This document shows, one piece after another, positions 21,681 through 32,479 of a stretch of 64,000 nucleotides of DNA. Source of the stretch: Peromyscus leucopus (lineage: Eukaryota; Chordata; Mammalia; Rodentia; Cricetidae); NCBI RefSeq assembly GCF_004664715.2, contig NC_051070.1, positions 47,006,456 through 47,070,455 on the forward strand, in the 5' to 3' direction. Numbering within the stretch: the first letter of the stretch is position 1; each line of letters opens with the position of its first letter. The notes under the pieces are model-generated. The model was not told the origin of the DNA. It saw nothing but the letters and a program-made list of their open reading frames with translations, and ran no database searches. The translations under genes and the position numbers were made by a program.

Positions 21681-22712
21681 GGCTGGGACTCCGAAAGTTC
21701 TAGTGGCTTCTGACTGAACAAGTGTGCAATCCGGCAGTGGCCGTACCCGCCTTGCTACCAAGTTAAAATAATACCTGAAGGCAATGGATAAGGAGAAAAT
21801 CAGAAACCTGAGCAATAATTATCTTATCTTGAAAGAAATCAGAGTTCCAGTGAGCCGAAAGGGCTGCTGGCTGAAAGGCTCTTGAGAGAAGCCAACAAGC
21901 AGAACCTCAGTTAGCCGTGGGTCAGCTGACTGGTGGGTCAGAGGGTGGAAAGTCCTGGAGCTTTGGTTCTATCCAGGTCTGGGCTTTGCTGGAGGGAGTT
22001 AGGGGTCCCCGACCTTCTTCCACACTCCTTACCCAGTGAGGCTGTAGTGATCTAAGCTGGGAGAGAAAAAGCCATATTTCCTCAGCTCTGGAGCTGACAG
22101 ACACCAGACCAAGGCCCAACACCTCTCACAGCTCGATGATTAACATGCTCAGGAATCCGCCCAGCACTGTGCTCAGAGGGACAAGGACAAACTCATATTT
22201 CTCAGTGCCACCTTGAGCAGCCAGAAGCACCTCCTGCTGGAGTTTAACCCAGCGAAATCAGTGTTAGCTCCAGCCATGCCTTTATGGATTCAGCTAGACC
22301 ACAAGAGCACATGACCAGCCTGACCGACACCTCACTGCTGATCACAAGCCCCAGACACACGGTTCAGTGCAAATTCTGTAGAGACAAGACTCAGGGAAAA
22401 GGCACATACTGCTGCACTTCTTACTAATTCAACGAGCCTCATTCCCCCAAACTTTGTGATTCAACATTGAAACGGCTGAGCTTTAAAGAAGAAAGAAGAA
22501 AAGGCTTGTGGAAACTACGGATCTCTCTAATCAATGACACATGCGAGTTAACAGGAATAGTCACTCAAAGATGAAGATTTCAAGCTGAAAATTCACTTAA
22601 TGGCACAGGTTAATGCGTGGGTCATCCTCCATGCATATGAGCACAGTATGTTATAGGTTTGCATGAATGCATTCATTTATGATTGTTTGAAAGATCTAAA
22701 TACATTAAAAAT
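21681..22712. other. No recognised feature
   Basis: About 1 kb without a recognised element; AT-leaning toward the right end. Confidence 0.4.
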
Positions 22713-22722
22713 ATGAATTTGA

Positions 22723-22866
22723 GCCGGGCATTGATGGCGCATGCCCTTAATCCCAGCACTTGGGAGACAGAGCCAGGCAGTTCTCTGTGAGTTCGAGGCC
22801 AGGCTGGGCTGCAGGGTGAGTTCCAGGACAGGTGCCAAAGCTACACAGAGAAACCCTGTCTCAATT
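22723..22866 (+). repeat. B1 SINE with target duplication
   Basis: GCCGGGCATTGATGGCGCAT, CCCAGCACTTGGGAGACAGA, GTGAGTTCGAGGCCAGGCTG and CAAAGCTACACAGAGAAACC are B1 landmarks. The 9-bp sequence TGAATTTGA flanks it (22714-22722 and 22867-22875). The poly-A tail is almost absent. Confidence 0.95.
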
Positions 22867-22959
22867 TGAATTTGAATCAAGTATTTGTAGAAATCCATGT
22901 GCCCAAAATAGATGGAGTTTGGGTTTGGAGTGGAGGGGAAGGAGGGGAAGATAAATCAC

Positions 22960-23480
22960 TGGTGAAGGAAAGGCGTGAGGTCACGGAGGACCTTAAGTAT
23001 CACATTAGAGAGCTTGAACTGGCTTTGGGACCCAGGAGCAGGCAAGTGACATAAGCACGTTTGCATCTTAGAGCCGCCACAGCTGCAGTGTGCATGAAGG
23101 ATGGGGTGGGATGAAGGAGAGGGCAAGGAGGGGGATGGACTGATCATTAGAGGGTGCTAAGACACTCTAGGTGAGAGATGATGTAGCCAGGACTGAAGCC
23201 ACAGCTCTGTGGCAGGAAAGCAGAAGGGCGGGAGCCAAGAGCTATTAGAGAGGAGAGAGGACAGGACGAGGTTATTGATCAGATGGGGTAGAGGGACGGA
23301 GGACAGAGGAAAGGTGACGTCTGGGACAGTGAAGTAGATGGCGTTCCCATTACCAGGACAGGAAACTGAAGGTGTTGGGTAGGAGTGTAGAAAACAGAAG
23401 CTAACAGACCTTGAGTCTGAGCTACGAATCCTCAGGAAGAAGTTCAAGTCAAAAACCATGTTAACTGAGTACAGCACATA
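22960..23480. repeat. Probable ancient mammalian interspersed repeat
   Basis: GGTCACGGAGGACCTTAAGT, AGGCAAGTGACATAAGCACG, CACTCTAGGTGAGAGATGAT and GACAGGAAACTGAAGGTG occur in the same order as an old dispersed repeat I know from human DNA ('...ccttgtaggccatg...gtgacatgatc...ccaggtgagagatgatg...'). I cannot name the family with certainty. Confidence 0.4.
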
Positions 23481-24713
23481 GAAACCGCTAAGCCACAGAC
23501 TTCCATTCGTGGAGCTTACAGCATCTGTCAGGGGCGTTAGTGCAGAATTATCCCATGTTCATGAAAGCCAGTGAGAGGCTTTGACAAGCAGAAGCATGAG
23601 GTCATGGGAACCTACACCTGGGGCTTGCCTCCTTCACTTCTTATGACAGGGACTCTGACTGCAGGGGCTGCTGGGAAAACTCTGTCATCGATTCCTTCGT
23701 CCATCTCCCCCAGGTAAATGTTGCTGTGAGTACAAACCCCGGTGGCTGCTGCAGACCACAGCAGTGAGGCCATGAGGGTGACGTCATCCTCACGGCTGCT
23801 CTTTTAACTTATTTTGGAATCTCTGGTTTGTGGTGTGGGGGTGAATTAATTGACAGAAATTACAGAAGTAGCTGTGACTCCATCTTTACTTAGGAGCTTG
23901 TGCAGAGACTTTTGGGAACTCTTGTTTAACTTTTGGTTTTGTGTCTCATTCTTATAGCTTTTGGGGGAAAAAAATGCTCCTGGTGTAACGAGATAAAGTG
24001 CTGCAGGCCCGTGTTGACCATGTCAGGAATGCCGGGGATTTGGTCACCATGATACAAGCACTGAACTTGCTTTTCCACCAGACCACGGAGAGCTGAGGTT
24101 TGATAAGTGCTGTGAATGTAGCCCACAGGGTGAACCTCACTCAGTGCCAGCTGCTATTAGTGCCACGTCTGACCACTGCCAATGGAAAAACCATGAGACA
24201 TGAGTCCAAAGGCTAAGATTTTCCAAATCAAGGAGTTTCTCTGAGCTTCTCATTCTGTTTATTTTCTGTCTGGCTACATCGAACTACGTCCTACCTGGTA
24301 CACAGATAAATGGTTAGTTTTTCACACAGATATAGACGCACGTTGCATGCACTGCATGTTGGGAAAGTAACCAGAACATCATTTGCAGTGTTATGTTCTA
24401 GAACTTTATTTAAATGTGTTTTCAACATTCAAGACGACAAAAAGCCCCTTTCCATTTACAGTCTTTCCTTAAATATCCAGAAGTTTGCATGGATTGCTAA
24501 ATGACCCAAAGTTAGTAGACTCAGCCAAAGGTGCCTACATCAGAGACGTCTTAGAAGAGCCTAGGGATTGTCAACATCAGGCACTAATTATAAAGAACCA
24601 CTACCAGAGACCAGTGGCGTGGAGAAGACGAGGAATAGCAAGAGGCCCTTCCCACCAAAGCCAAGTTGGTGAGAGGAAAGGCAGGGTTTTTGTACAAGTA
24701 TTGGGAAGGGGGC
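23481..24713. other. Repeat-poor stretch with one protein-like short frame
   Basis: No repeat recognised. The minus-strand frame 23926-24126 (66 residues: MGYIHSTYQTSALRG... ending ...AIRMRHKTKS) has varied composition and no low complexity, but it is closed upstream by TAA and TAG codons and I recognise no family. Recorded as unexplained, not as a gene. Confidence 0.3.
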
Positions 24714-24862
24714 TAACATGGTTGGGCAGGTAAAGGCACCTGGCTGATGATCAGGTCCCACATGATGGAAGGAGAGAACCAACTCTTGAAAGTTGTCCTG
24801 TGACTTCCACATTTGTGTCATGGCTTTAGTATGTGAGCATACATGTAAACACACACACCCAT
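24714..24862 (+). repeat. B4-type SINE, interrupted at its tail
   Basis: CATGGTTGGGCAGGTAAAGG, CCCACATGATGGAAGGAGAG, CTTGAAAGTTGTCCTGTGAC and CACACACACCC tail. The tail appears to continue after the LTR-like block (CACCCACTCACTAAATAC, from 25167), so the LTR landed in the SINE tail. Confidence 0.85.
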
Positions 24863-24869
24863 ATCGGTG

Positions 24870-25166
24870 GAAGTATTAAGGCAACTCCACGTAGTTAAAA
24901 GGGAGGTTTATTTTGTGGGGTAACTTACAAGTAAAGGGATAGGTTACAGGGTCCAAGAAAGGTGTAGTGCAGTCCAGGGGTGTTCTCTGGAGAACTCTGC
25001 TCGGTCTACCTCCAGCGTCCAGGATCCAGGAACCAAGAGAGCCAGCACATCCTGATCTCAGGTCTTAAGGGCTCCTCTCTCGGCCCCGCCTCATAGGCAT
25101 GACAGTTACCGAAGCCTCAATAGGGGTGGTACTTCCAGGACAAAGCTGGAACAGCTACCCACTACA
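24870..25166 (-). mobile_element. ERVL-type LTR-like repeat inside a B4 tail
   Basis: AAAGGGAGGTTTATTTTGTG, GGTAACTTACAAGTAAAGGG, CATGACAGTTACCGAAGCCT, GGGTGGTACTTCCAGGACAA and ACAGCTACCCACTACA match a rodent LTR family from memory. On the minus strand it begins TGTAGTGGG. The left edge was not resolved. Confidence 0.55.
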
Positions 25167-25354
25167 CACCCACTCACTAAATACATGTAATTTAAATTTT
25201 AATTTGGAATTGGAAAGGATCATAATCACCAATAATCTAAACGTATTGAGGAATGATCAGAGGATCAATACATTCTTTGTTTTTGTGTTGTTTTAAATGA
25301 GAACTGTCCCTTACAGGCTTGGGTTTTGAACAGTTAATGACACTGTTTGGGGGG

Positions 25355-25716
25355 TGTCTTGGTTACTTTTCTGCTGCTGTGAGGAGACGCACGACGAAGG
25401 CAACTTCTAGAAGAATGAGTTTATTGGGCTTACAGTTCCAGAGGATGCGTCCATAGCCACCGTGGCAGGAAATACGGAAGCAGGCATGGCACTGGAGCAG
25501 TAGCCGAGAGCTTACAGGTTGAGACACCAACCATGAGGCAGAGTGAGAGCTAACCAGGAATGGCGTGGGCTTTTGAAACCCCCGAGTCCACCCCTAGTAA
25601 CACACCTCCTCCAACAAGGCCACACCTCCTAATCCTTCCCAAACAGTTCCACCAACTGGGGACCAAGCATTCAGATATATGAGCCTGTGGAGGCCGTTCT
25701 CATTCAGACCACCAGA
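25355..25716 (-). mobile_element. MT-type ERVL-MaLR solo LTR
   Basis: Inverted MT landmarks in order: TGTCTTGGTTACTTTTCTGC, AGTTTATTGGGCTTACAGTT, ACACCTCCTCCAACAAGGCC, TTCCACCAACTGGGGACCAA and GTTCTCATTCAGACCACCA. Confidence 0.9.
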
Positions 25717-25966
25717 GGGAAGCCATGGAACCCTGAGGAGGTGGGGCCTTGCCAGAGGAAGTGCAGCACGGGTGCCTGGCTTTGAGATTCCACTTCCAGT
25801 TCCCACTCTGATTTGTATTTGGAGTTGAAGATGTGATCTCTCCGCCCTGCTCAGGCCACCTGCTGCCACAGACGCCCCCTCTGGAATCATAAACCAAACT
25901 AAACTCTTCCATGCATCTCTTTTGGTGGTGGCATTTTATCACAGCCATAAAAAGTAACTAATACAG
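25717..25966 (+). mobile_element. MaLR-type LTR, 3' part
   Basis: CTGAGGAGGTGGGGCCTTGC, CCCTCTGGAATCATAAACCA, CTAAACTCTTCCATGCATC, TTTTATCACAGCCATAAAAA and GTAACTAATACAG form the 3' two-thirds of a plus-strand MaLR LTR. It abuts the minus-strand MT LTR, which probably landed in it. Confidence 0.75.
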
Positions 25967-26887
25967 CCTCAAAAAAGTTAGAAATTATGAATCTGTTATG
26001 GAGGGTTTAAACAAATCTATTTTTAATGGGCCTGTAGTTCTGAAGTGCTGGGAACACAGTGTTGATGGACAAAAGTCTGTGCCTGAAATAAAACATTTCG
26101 ACAAGCTGAACTCCTTAGGTCTTATGGAGAGCCGAAGTTAGGTTAGACCTGACTAGCCAGGAAGGCAAGTGGTAAAGGTCACATACTGTACTGGGTTCTG
26201 TTTTTATTTACGTCTGGCTCTAAGTTGTATTATTCCTTTTTATTCAAGGTAGTACTTAGGGGATCCATGGTGGCAGCTACCTGAACCACTGGCACAGCTC
26301 TTGGGAAGGAAATAATAGGCGACGGATCATCCATTCTAAACCTTAAACAGCACCCAGCTATCTGGAACGCTTTGCCTGAACGGCACCGTTTACTCCCGCG
26401 TTTCATGAGGGAAACTTGGTGTTCTATTTATCCACAGACTTGAAGAGTCAGTCAGTCATCAAAATTATCATTGAGCCAACATTGATTTCTTTTGTACTCT
26501 TATAGTATCAATGCTTTTAGGGATGTAACTCCAAGAGTTCCTTTTCAAGGATTTTTGTTAATTATAAAAATAATATATTATTTTTTTAAGTGCCAGCAAG
26601 CAGGTAAGTCAGGAGTTAATTGATTTAATACTCCCCTCCACATTAGGCCCCTCCCATTATTACCAGTTTATGTGTCTCTAGCATGTGTGTAGTATATTTG
26701 CATGTACAAATGTGTGTAAATATATATTTACACTTTATCCTTTTATATAAGTGTTATTTATAGTATACATAGTTTGGAAAGCTGGAAAGGGGGAGACAAT
26801 GTAAATCAGGAATAACATGAGTGGAAATGGAGGGGAGGAAGAGGATTTGACATTGGTATATTAGCAAATGTATCTTTGAGATATTTC
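25967..26887. other. No recognised feature
   Basis: AT-rich, with T-runs and ATATATTT words near 26570-26760; nothing recognised. Confidence 0.4.
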
Positions 26888-26938
26888 CGTGTGTGTGTGT
26901 GTGTGTGTGCGCGCGCACACACACACGCACGCGCGCAG
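26888..26938. repeat. (TG)n-(CG)n-(CA)n palindromic tract
   Basis: A TG run, then GCGCGCGC, then a CA run, then GCACGCGCGC. Bases 26899-26926 are a perfect 28-bp palindrome (10-bp TG/CA arms around GCGCGCGC), so it can form a cruciform as well as Z-DNA. Confidence 0.97.
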
Positions 26939-26979
26939 AGATTCATTTTCTTTCCTATAGGAATTTTTCCTTATTTTAT

Positions 26980-27126
26980 TTACCTTTTAATTTTGAAACA
27001 GGGTCTCACGAAGTTGCATAGACTAACCTTAAACTCACTTTGTAGCCCAGACTTATCCTATATTTGTGATCCTCCTGCATCAGCTTTTCAAGAAGCTGGG
27101 ATTACAGACCTGTGACAGCAGGCCCA
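26980..27126 (-). repeat. B1-related SINE
   Basis: TTTTGAAACAGGGTCTCACG, CTTTGTAGCCCAGACTTATC, TGATCCTCCTGCATCAGC and AGCTGGGATTACAGACCTGT give the inverted B1/FLAM-like order, well diverged. An A18 run follows at 27188-27205. Confidence 0.8.
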
Positions 27127-27205
27127 TATGAATTTCTTTTTATTTAAACTTTTAATTTTGAAATAATTGTAGACGATGTGAAAGTACAAAAAAAAAAAAA
27201 AAAAA

Positions 27206-27869
27206 GGAGGCGGGGCAAGGGTCTGGTATATCCTTCACTCACATGGTTAACTATTGCGTCACACCAGAACCAGGAAACCAGGAAACAGACATTAAAGCAA
27301 CAGAGAATGATTCGAGGTTGACCAGTTCTACGTCTACTGGTTTGTTGACAGTGCCTTGCATTTACCCTGTGGCTAGCTCTGACTTCACGAGCTGTGTGCT
27401 GACAGGATGAGGCAAGCTATGAATCTTCATGTAGAACTCTGTTCTGGAAAGAGTGAGATAAACAATCCAAAGAAAATGTATTTCTGTTGTCCTCAGCTAC
27501 AAGGTGTTCTTGGAAACCTAATAAAAATGCACAGATCCTACAGTGGTAAGATTTATAGAGGCAGCTGAGAAACCAGGTAGCTAGACATTCATACTCAGTC
27601 TCAAATTCCATCCAGAAATAAGGATGGAGGTGATTCTCTCCTTAACTCCTGGCATCTTAATGTAGTGAAGAATCAGGAAACACCCACCTCTTGATACTTA
27701 TTCTGGATGCAAGGGCAAGGTTCAACCAAGGCTACATTTGTTTTACTTTTTATGATAATATTATTGTATTACATGTTTAAATTCCACTGAAGTTAGGTCA
27801 GCCAGGGAAAGAAACCAGGATATTAAATATCCAGTTCATCTACATTTTAAGGGGCATTTCAGTGACTCA
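27206..27869. other. No recognised feature
   Basis: Nothing recognised. Confidence 0.4.
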
Positions 27870-28205
27870 CTATTGCTGTTGCCTTCAACATGCAACGTCC
27901 TCCACAGGCATGCGTTGAACACTTGGTCCCCAGGGGGTGGGACTCTTTGAAAGATTTTAGAAACCAGGAAGTAGGACCTGGGTAGAGGAAGTAGGTCACT
28001 GGGGGCAAGTGTTTGATGGTATCTTATAGCTAACCCCTTTGCGTTTTTCTCTGCTCTTTGTCCACCATGAGATGGACAACCTGTCCTCCTCCACAGGCTT
28101 CTGCTACCATGACCTTCTCTGGCCCACTGTAGGCCTAGAATCAGTGGCCTAGGAACGAAACTCTTGGAAACCATGAGCAAAATAACTCTACTCTCTTTTA
28201 AGTTT
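27870..28205 (+). mobile_element. MaLR-type LTR
   Basis: GTTGAACACTTGGTCCCCAG, GGGGTGGGACTCTTTGAAAG, GGTAGAGGAAGTAGGTCACT, CTGCTACCATGACCTTCTCT and CATGAGCAAAATAACTC follow MaLR LTR order. Diverged. Confidence 0.65.
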
Positions 28206-28335
28206 ATATTCTTCTTTGGATCTAGTCTTCCAATGCTAACATGTATCCTGTAGCTTTTTCAGAAGATTCTCTAAAACCACTTCTTGTGTAGTGACGAAAA
28301 ATGGAGACTTTGCCATAAAATATACCCCCCACCAG

Positions 28336-28650
28336 GGGTTGGAGAGATAGTCAGTCCGTAAAGTGCTTGACTTGCAAGCATAAGAGGATCTGAGTAAAAT
28401 AAGTCAGATGCACTGGTGCACCCTGGTTAATCCTTGGACAAGGGAGACAGAGACAAGTGGATCCAAGGGCTGCTGGTCTGCCAGCCTGGCCTGGTTGGTG
28501 AGTTCCAGGCAAGTAAAGGATTATGAATGAATGAATGAATGAATGAATGAATGAATGAATGAATGAACGAGGTGGGTGGCACCTCCAAAGTTGACATGTG
28601 GACTCCATATACATGCACATGTGCACTTCCATTACATACATGTACATACA

Positions 28651-28704
<54 letters not shown>

Positions 28705-28705
28705 A
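28336..28705 (+). repeat. B4/RSINE1 SINE with internal (ATGA)n and terminal (CA)n
   Basis: GGGTTGGAGAGATAGTCAGT head, GGGAGACAGAGACAAGTGG, TCTGCCAGCCTGGCCTGGTT, then about eleven (ATGA) units at 28524-28566, then AAAGTTGACATGTGGACTC and a CA run at 28650-28700. Confidence 0.85.
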
Positions 28706-28735
28706 CAACCCAAGTTAAGCCCTCACTGTATCTCT

Positions 28736-28895
28736 TATAGTACTGTAACTTTGAGCAAGTTATTCAATCTTTCTGAGCCTCAGTTTCCTTTTCCGTAAGA
28801 ATGAACAATGATGGCCCTTGCTTACTTTGAGAATCAAATGTGCTTAACACAATATCCCGCAGAGGGTAAGCATTCAATAAATACTAGTCAGTTCG
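28736..28895 (+). repeat. MIR ancient SINE
   Basis: CTTTGAGCAAGTTATTCAAT, CTTTCTGAGCCTCAGTTTCC, then TGCTTAACACAATATCCCGC and AGCATTCAATAAATACTAGT: MIR core and 3' end in order. Confidence 0.8.
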
Positions 28896-29184
28896 AAGTG
28901 ATAATAACATTTGCTGCCATGAGTTTTCAGACAGTAGATTATCAGCTGGAAACATTCTGGACCAAGGCTTTCGAACAGTGACCTACATGCAGGTCAAACT
29001 GAGCTCAACCCCAGTGTTTTCAGAAGGGGGCCGTGCCGTCCTGGGTGTAAGCCTGACCCGGACCTTTGCTCAACGGTGACCTTTGCCCTCCTTCTTGCTG
29101 CTCTGTCCATTTGCATCACCTGTACAGCCTGCTCAGACATTTGAGCTTTTGTGATCTAAGTGTTTGCTGTTACATCCTCAAAAG

Positions 29185-29185
<1 letters not shown>
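28896..29185. other. No recognised feature
   Basis: Nothing recognised. Confidence 0.35.
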
Positions 29186-29257
<72 letters not shown>

Positions 29258-29262
29258 GAAGA
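29186..29262. repeat. (GA)n microsatellite
   Basis: More than 30 GA units with single AAA interruptions. A homopurine strand of this length can form triplex (H-DNA). Confidence 0.98.
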
Positions 29263-29639
29263 AGGCAATAAAGAAAGATTGGGAAGCCTTCAGAGACGGT
29301 GATGCAGAGGACAACCAGGAGAGAGAGGTAAAAATCTACTGCACTGACCTGTGCCCAGGACTCCACATCTCTTTGTCCCTCTGATTAATCACTTACCCAT
29401 GGACTGTCTGGGATTATCGGGTTTCCTTGGATTATCGTGTTTGCTTGCTTGATCTTTCTAGGAAACCTACAATCTTCTTGAGTACAGAGATCACGTTATG
29501 TAATTTTTTTAGAAAAAGATTTCACCGAACACCTGGCTCCCTTCCTTTCCCTAGTAACATTTCAGCAATGACATAAGACTAATGCTGAGGTGGACTGACC
29601 AGTTCTAACAGAGGCACAGCTCTGATAGGGGCTCGCTGT

Positions 29640-29790
29640 GGTGGTGGTGCTTGTCTCACTCTGTAGCCCTGGTTGGCTGGTAATTAGCTCTGTAGACCAG
29701 GCTGTCCTTGAACTCGCAGAGATCTGCCTACCTCTGCCTCCTTGGTGCTGGAGTTACAGCTGTGCACAGCTGTGCCCAGCTGACTGGGAT
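29640..29790 (-). repeat. B1 SINE, diverged
   Basis: CTCACTCTGTAGCCCTGGTT, GTAGACCAGGCTGTCCTTGA, ACTCGCAGAGATCTGCCTAC and TGGTGCTGGAGTTACAG are inverted B1 landmarks. Confidence 0.85.
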
Positions 29791-30004
29791 GCTGGTCTTG
29801 TGGAAGGCTGTGCATGTGAAGGGAAGAGAGGGGTGAGCAGAAGAGTGAACCCTCCCCTCGACTTGGCTGTGAACCTAAAGAACGCTTTTAAACCCTCCGA
29901 ATGGTCTTTCAGGATGCTGCAGAGCATCTACAGAGTGCTCTGCCCTTCTTTCCTAGCTATCCTGTCCTCTAAGTGCCTCTATGATCTTCTTAATATTAGC
30001 TATT

Positions 30005-30122
30005 ATTAGACCTGTCGGTTATACATATATATTTAAGAATATATGGTATTACACATTAGACCTGTCAGTTATACATATGTATTTAAGAATATATAGTATT
30101 ACACATTAGACCTGTTAGTTAG
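30005..30122. repeat. 50-bp tandem repeat, 2.4 copies
   Basis: ATTAGACCTGTCGGTTATAC starts units at 30005, 30055 and 30105, exactly 50 apart, with a few substitutions. It sits at the left edge of a MIR fragment. Confidence 0.95.
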
Positions 30123-30245
30123 ATGGGGACACTGGAAGATTATAAAACTTTCTGAGACGATACAGTGGTCAAGGGCAAAGCCGATGTTGAAACCCTCGTC
30201 TGTCTGAATCCATACATTGTGCTTCTAGCCATCTGGGATACTTAA
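30115..30245 (+). repeat. MIR 3' fragment
   Basis: AGATGGGGACACTGGAAGAT, ACAGTGGTCAAGGGCAAAGC and CTCGTCTGTCTGAATCCATA match the later MIR consensus ('gatgaggaaactgag... acccaggtctgtctgactcc'). Confidence 0.55.
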
Positions 30246-30294
30246 TCACAAATGAACAAGTCAGCAAACGTTTCCCTTCTTCTGATTAAACAAA

Positions 30295-30470
30295 TCATTT
30301 TATTAGTTAGTCTGTATGGGTGTTTTTGCCTACAGGTGTGTCCGTGCACCACAAGTGTGCCTGGTGCCTAGGGAGGTCAGAAGTCACTGTCACTGGGTTA
30401 CAGACAGTTATGAGCCACTGTTTGGGTGCTGGGAATCAAACCTGGGTCCTCTTAACCACTGTTCCTTCTC
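30295..30470 (-). repeat. B3/B2-family SINE
   Basis: AGGGAGGTCAGAAGTCACTG, GTTACAGACAGTTATGAGCC, GGGTGCTGGGAATCAAACCT and TCTTAACCACTGTTCC give the inverted B2/B3 order; the head is worn. Confidence 0.85.
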
Positions 30471-31810
30471 TTAATTATCCAGATGCTGAATAACAGGATC
30501 TAAGTGAAGTCTTCAAGTTTACCTTTGATTTCTAGAACACCTGATAATGTTTTCCTATTTCCCATCCTGGATGTTGGTATTTGAGATTTCTTCAGTCAGC
30601 CGACAAGCTTTGCTAAGCACGCGCCGTACGGCCCGATGAACGATGCGGGGTTACAGAGTGTGCAGTTGTAGAACAATGTAATGGGATTTTCCTGGCCATT
30701 TGGATGAGTGCTGTGGAGACGAATTGTAAACCAGTTCACCCTCTACAGTCAGCATTTCTGTAATCCCTGCAAAGAGCGCTGTATTGTGCTGGGCAGACCA
30801 CAGCTGTTCATTTGCTCCACGCTCATGGCTAACCTATGAAATAAGTCCTACCATCCCACTTACAGGGTCTATTATACTCTATCATACTTGCTCAGCCACG
30901 AAGTCAGTAAGTTGTTTGGCCTGTTCTACAAGGCTAACAAGCATTGGAACTAAAATTCAATCTCCAATCTACAAGACTAAAATCAGTAGACCATTCTTGC
31001 AGTTCACCGAGCTATCGCAAGCTAAGTTTCTTTGGAAAAGACCAGTAGAAACGGCACACAGACAAGGGCAGAGACCTGTCCCTTTAAGGGCCTTGCCATC
31101 TTGTTTAGTGATATCTTTATGTTCACTGTATTTCCTTGTATTTCCTTAAAGTTTCTTGCAAACTCAGTCTTCCAGCTTTTAAAGCAATTTTTCCCCTGAT
31201 CTCTTGTTACATCAAAGAAGAGAGTCTTGTCAAGTAGACTTGCCTTTTCCATGTTGAAGGTTCTAGATTAAAGCCAAAGTGTACCGAATAGCATTTCCAG
31301 CCTGGGGTAGGCAGAGAAGCAAATCAAGCAGCTGTGAACCATTTCCTGTGCAGGAAGGGCTCAGGGACAGGCCTGCAGCGGGAGAGTTCTAGAACCTGGC
31401 ATACATATTCTCCATGATTTCTTGGTAGGGCCCGGGACTATTTATCAGAGGGGACAGAAAGGATCTGTCATCAATGGTGAGAGGCATTTCGGCAGCATGG
31501 AACCAAGATGTCAAGTGTAAGCCTGCCTTTGCCCCATGGTTCATTCCCAGGAATCTGATCTAAAGATAGATTTAGAAGTGTGTATGGAAATTTACACATC
31601 TATCATACAGGGTTGGGAGATGGGGGGGAGCAAACCACTTGATAGTTGGACAATGGAAAACCATGTCAATCAATTATGATATGCCCATAAAATGGGATGG
31701 TACCGCAACAACTTCATGTTGTGCAAAAATATTTAATGATATAAGAAAATGCTCTCCATTTAAAAAAATATTTTTAATTAAAATTTTACTACATTCTATT
31801 TACTTATTTA
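30471..31810. other. No recognised feature
   Basis: About 1.3 kb with no recognised repeat. The open frame 30784-31149 (121 codons) has no domain I recognise and no minus-strand or intron logic; left uncalled. Confidence 0.4.
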
Positions 31811-31891
31811 CTGTGTGTGTGAATGTGTATGTGTGTGAATGTGTGTGTGTGTGTGTTTGTGTGTGTGTGTGGTGTGCATGTCTGTGTGTGA

Positions 31892-31923
<32 letters not shown>

Positions 31924-31960
31924 TGTGCATGTCTGTGTGTGAATGTGGGTGGGTGTGGGG
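31811..31960. repeat. (TG)n array with duplicated block
   Basis: A TG-rich array in which GGTGTGCATGTCTGTGTGTG appears at 31871 and again at 31922, showing slippage of a larger block. It forms the tail of the SINE that follows. Confidence 0.95.
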
Positions 31961-32085
31961 ATGTCTATGCCTGCCACACTGAGCATGTGGAGGTCTGAGG
32001 ACAACTTGGTAGGACTTGGTTCTCTCCTTCTGCTATGTGGGTTCCCAGGACTGAACTTGCGGTTATAGCAAAGCCGCTCCTGTGA
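31961..32085 (-). repeat. B4/B3-type SINE fragment
   Basis: GGAGGTCTGAGGACAACTTG, TTCTCTCCTTCTGCTATGTG and GGACTGAACTTGCGGTTATA match the inverted SINE middle. The head is damaged. Confidence 0.65.
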
Positions 32086-32479
32086 CAACCCATCATTCCA
32101 CTAATCTATGAACTCATGAAGGGATGAGTCCGCTCACCTCCTATGTTCTGAGCCCTCAGACATCACAGGCATATCACCCTGGAGATTATGTTTACAGCGC
32201 ATGAATTTGAAGTGCCTGTTCTAGTCCGCTGAGGCCCAAATACAGCCCATTTTTTAAATTTAGTTACCAGATCCCTCGAATTCCTTTTTTCCAGATTCCA
32301 CATCCCCTTGAGTTTTCATTGTGCTTGCAGTATTTTGAGGAATCAGCATATTTTTGTCTATAACGACAGAATTTCTTGCTTCTTAGATTTTGTTAATGCC
32401 TTCCCATGATTCTTTGAACAAATTGTTTTGTATTTCCTGTCTCCTTGACCTGATATTTGCTTTGGACAAAACTACTTTG
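32086..32479. other. No recognised feature
   Basis: AT-leaning; nothing recognised. Confidence 0.35.
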
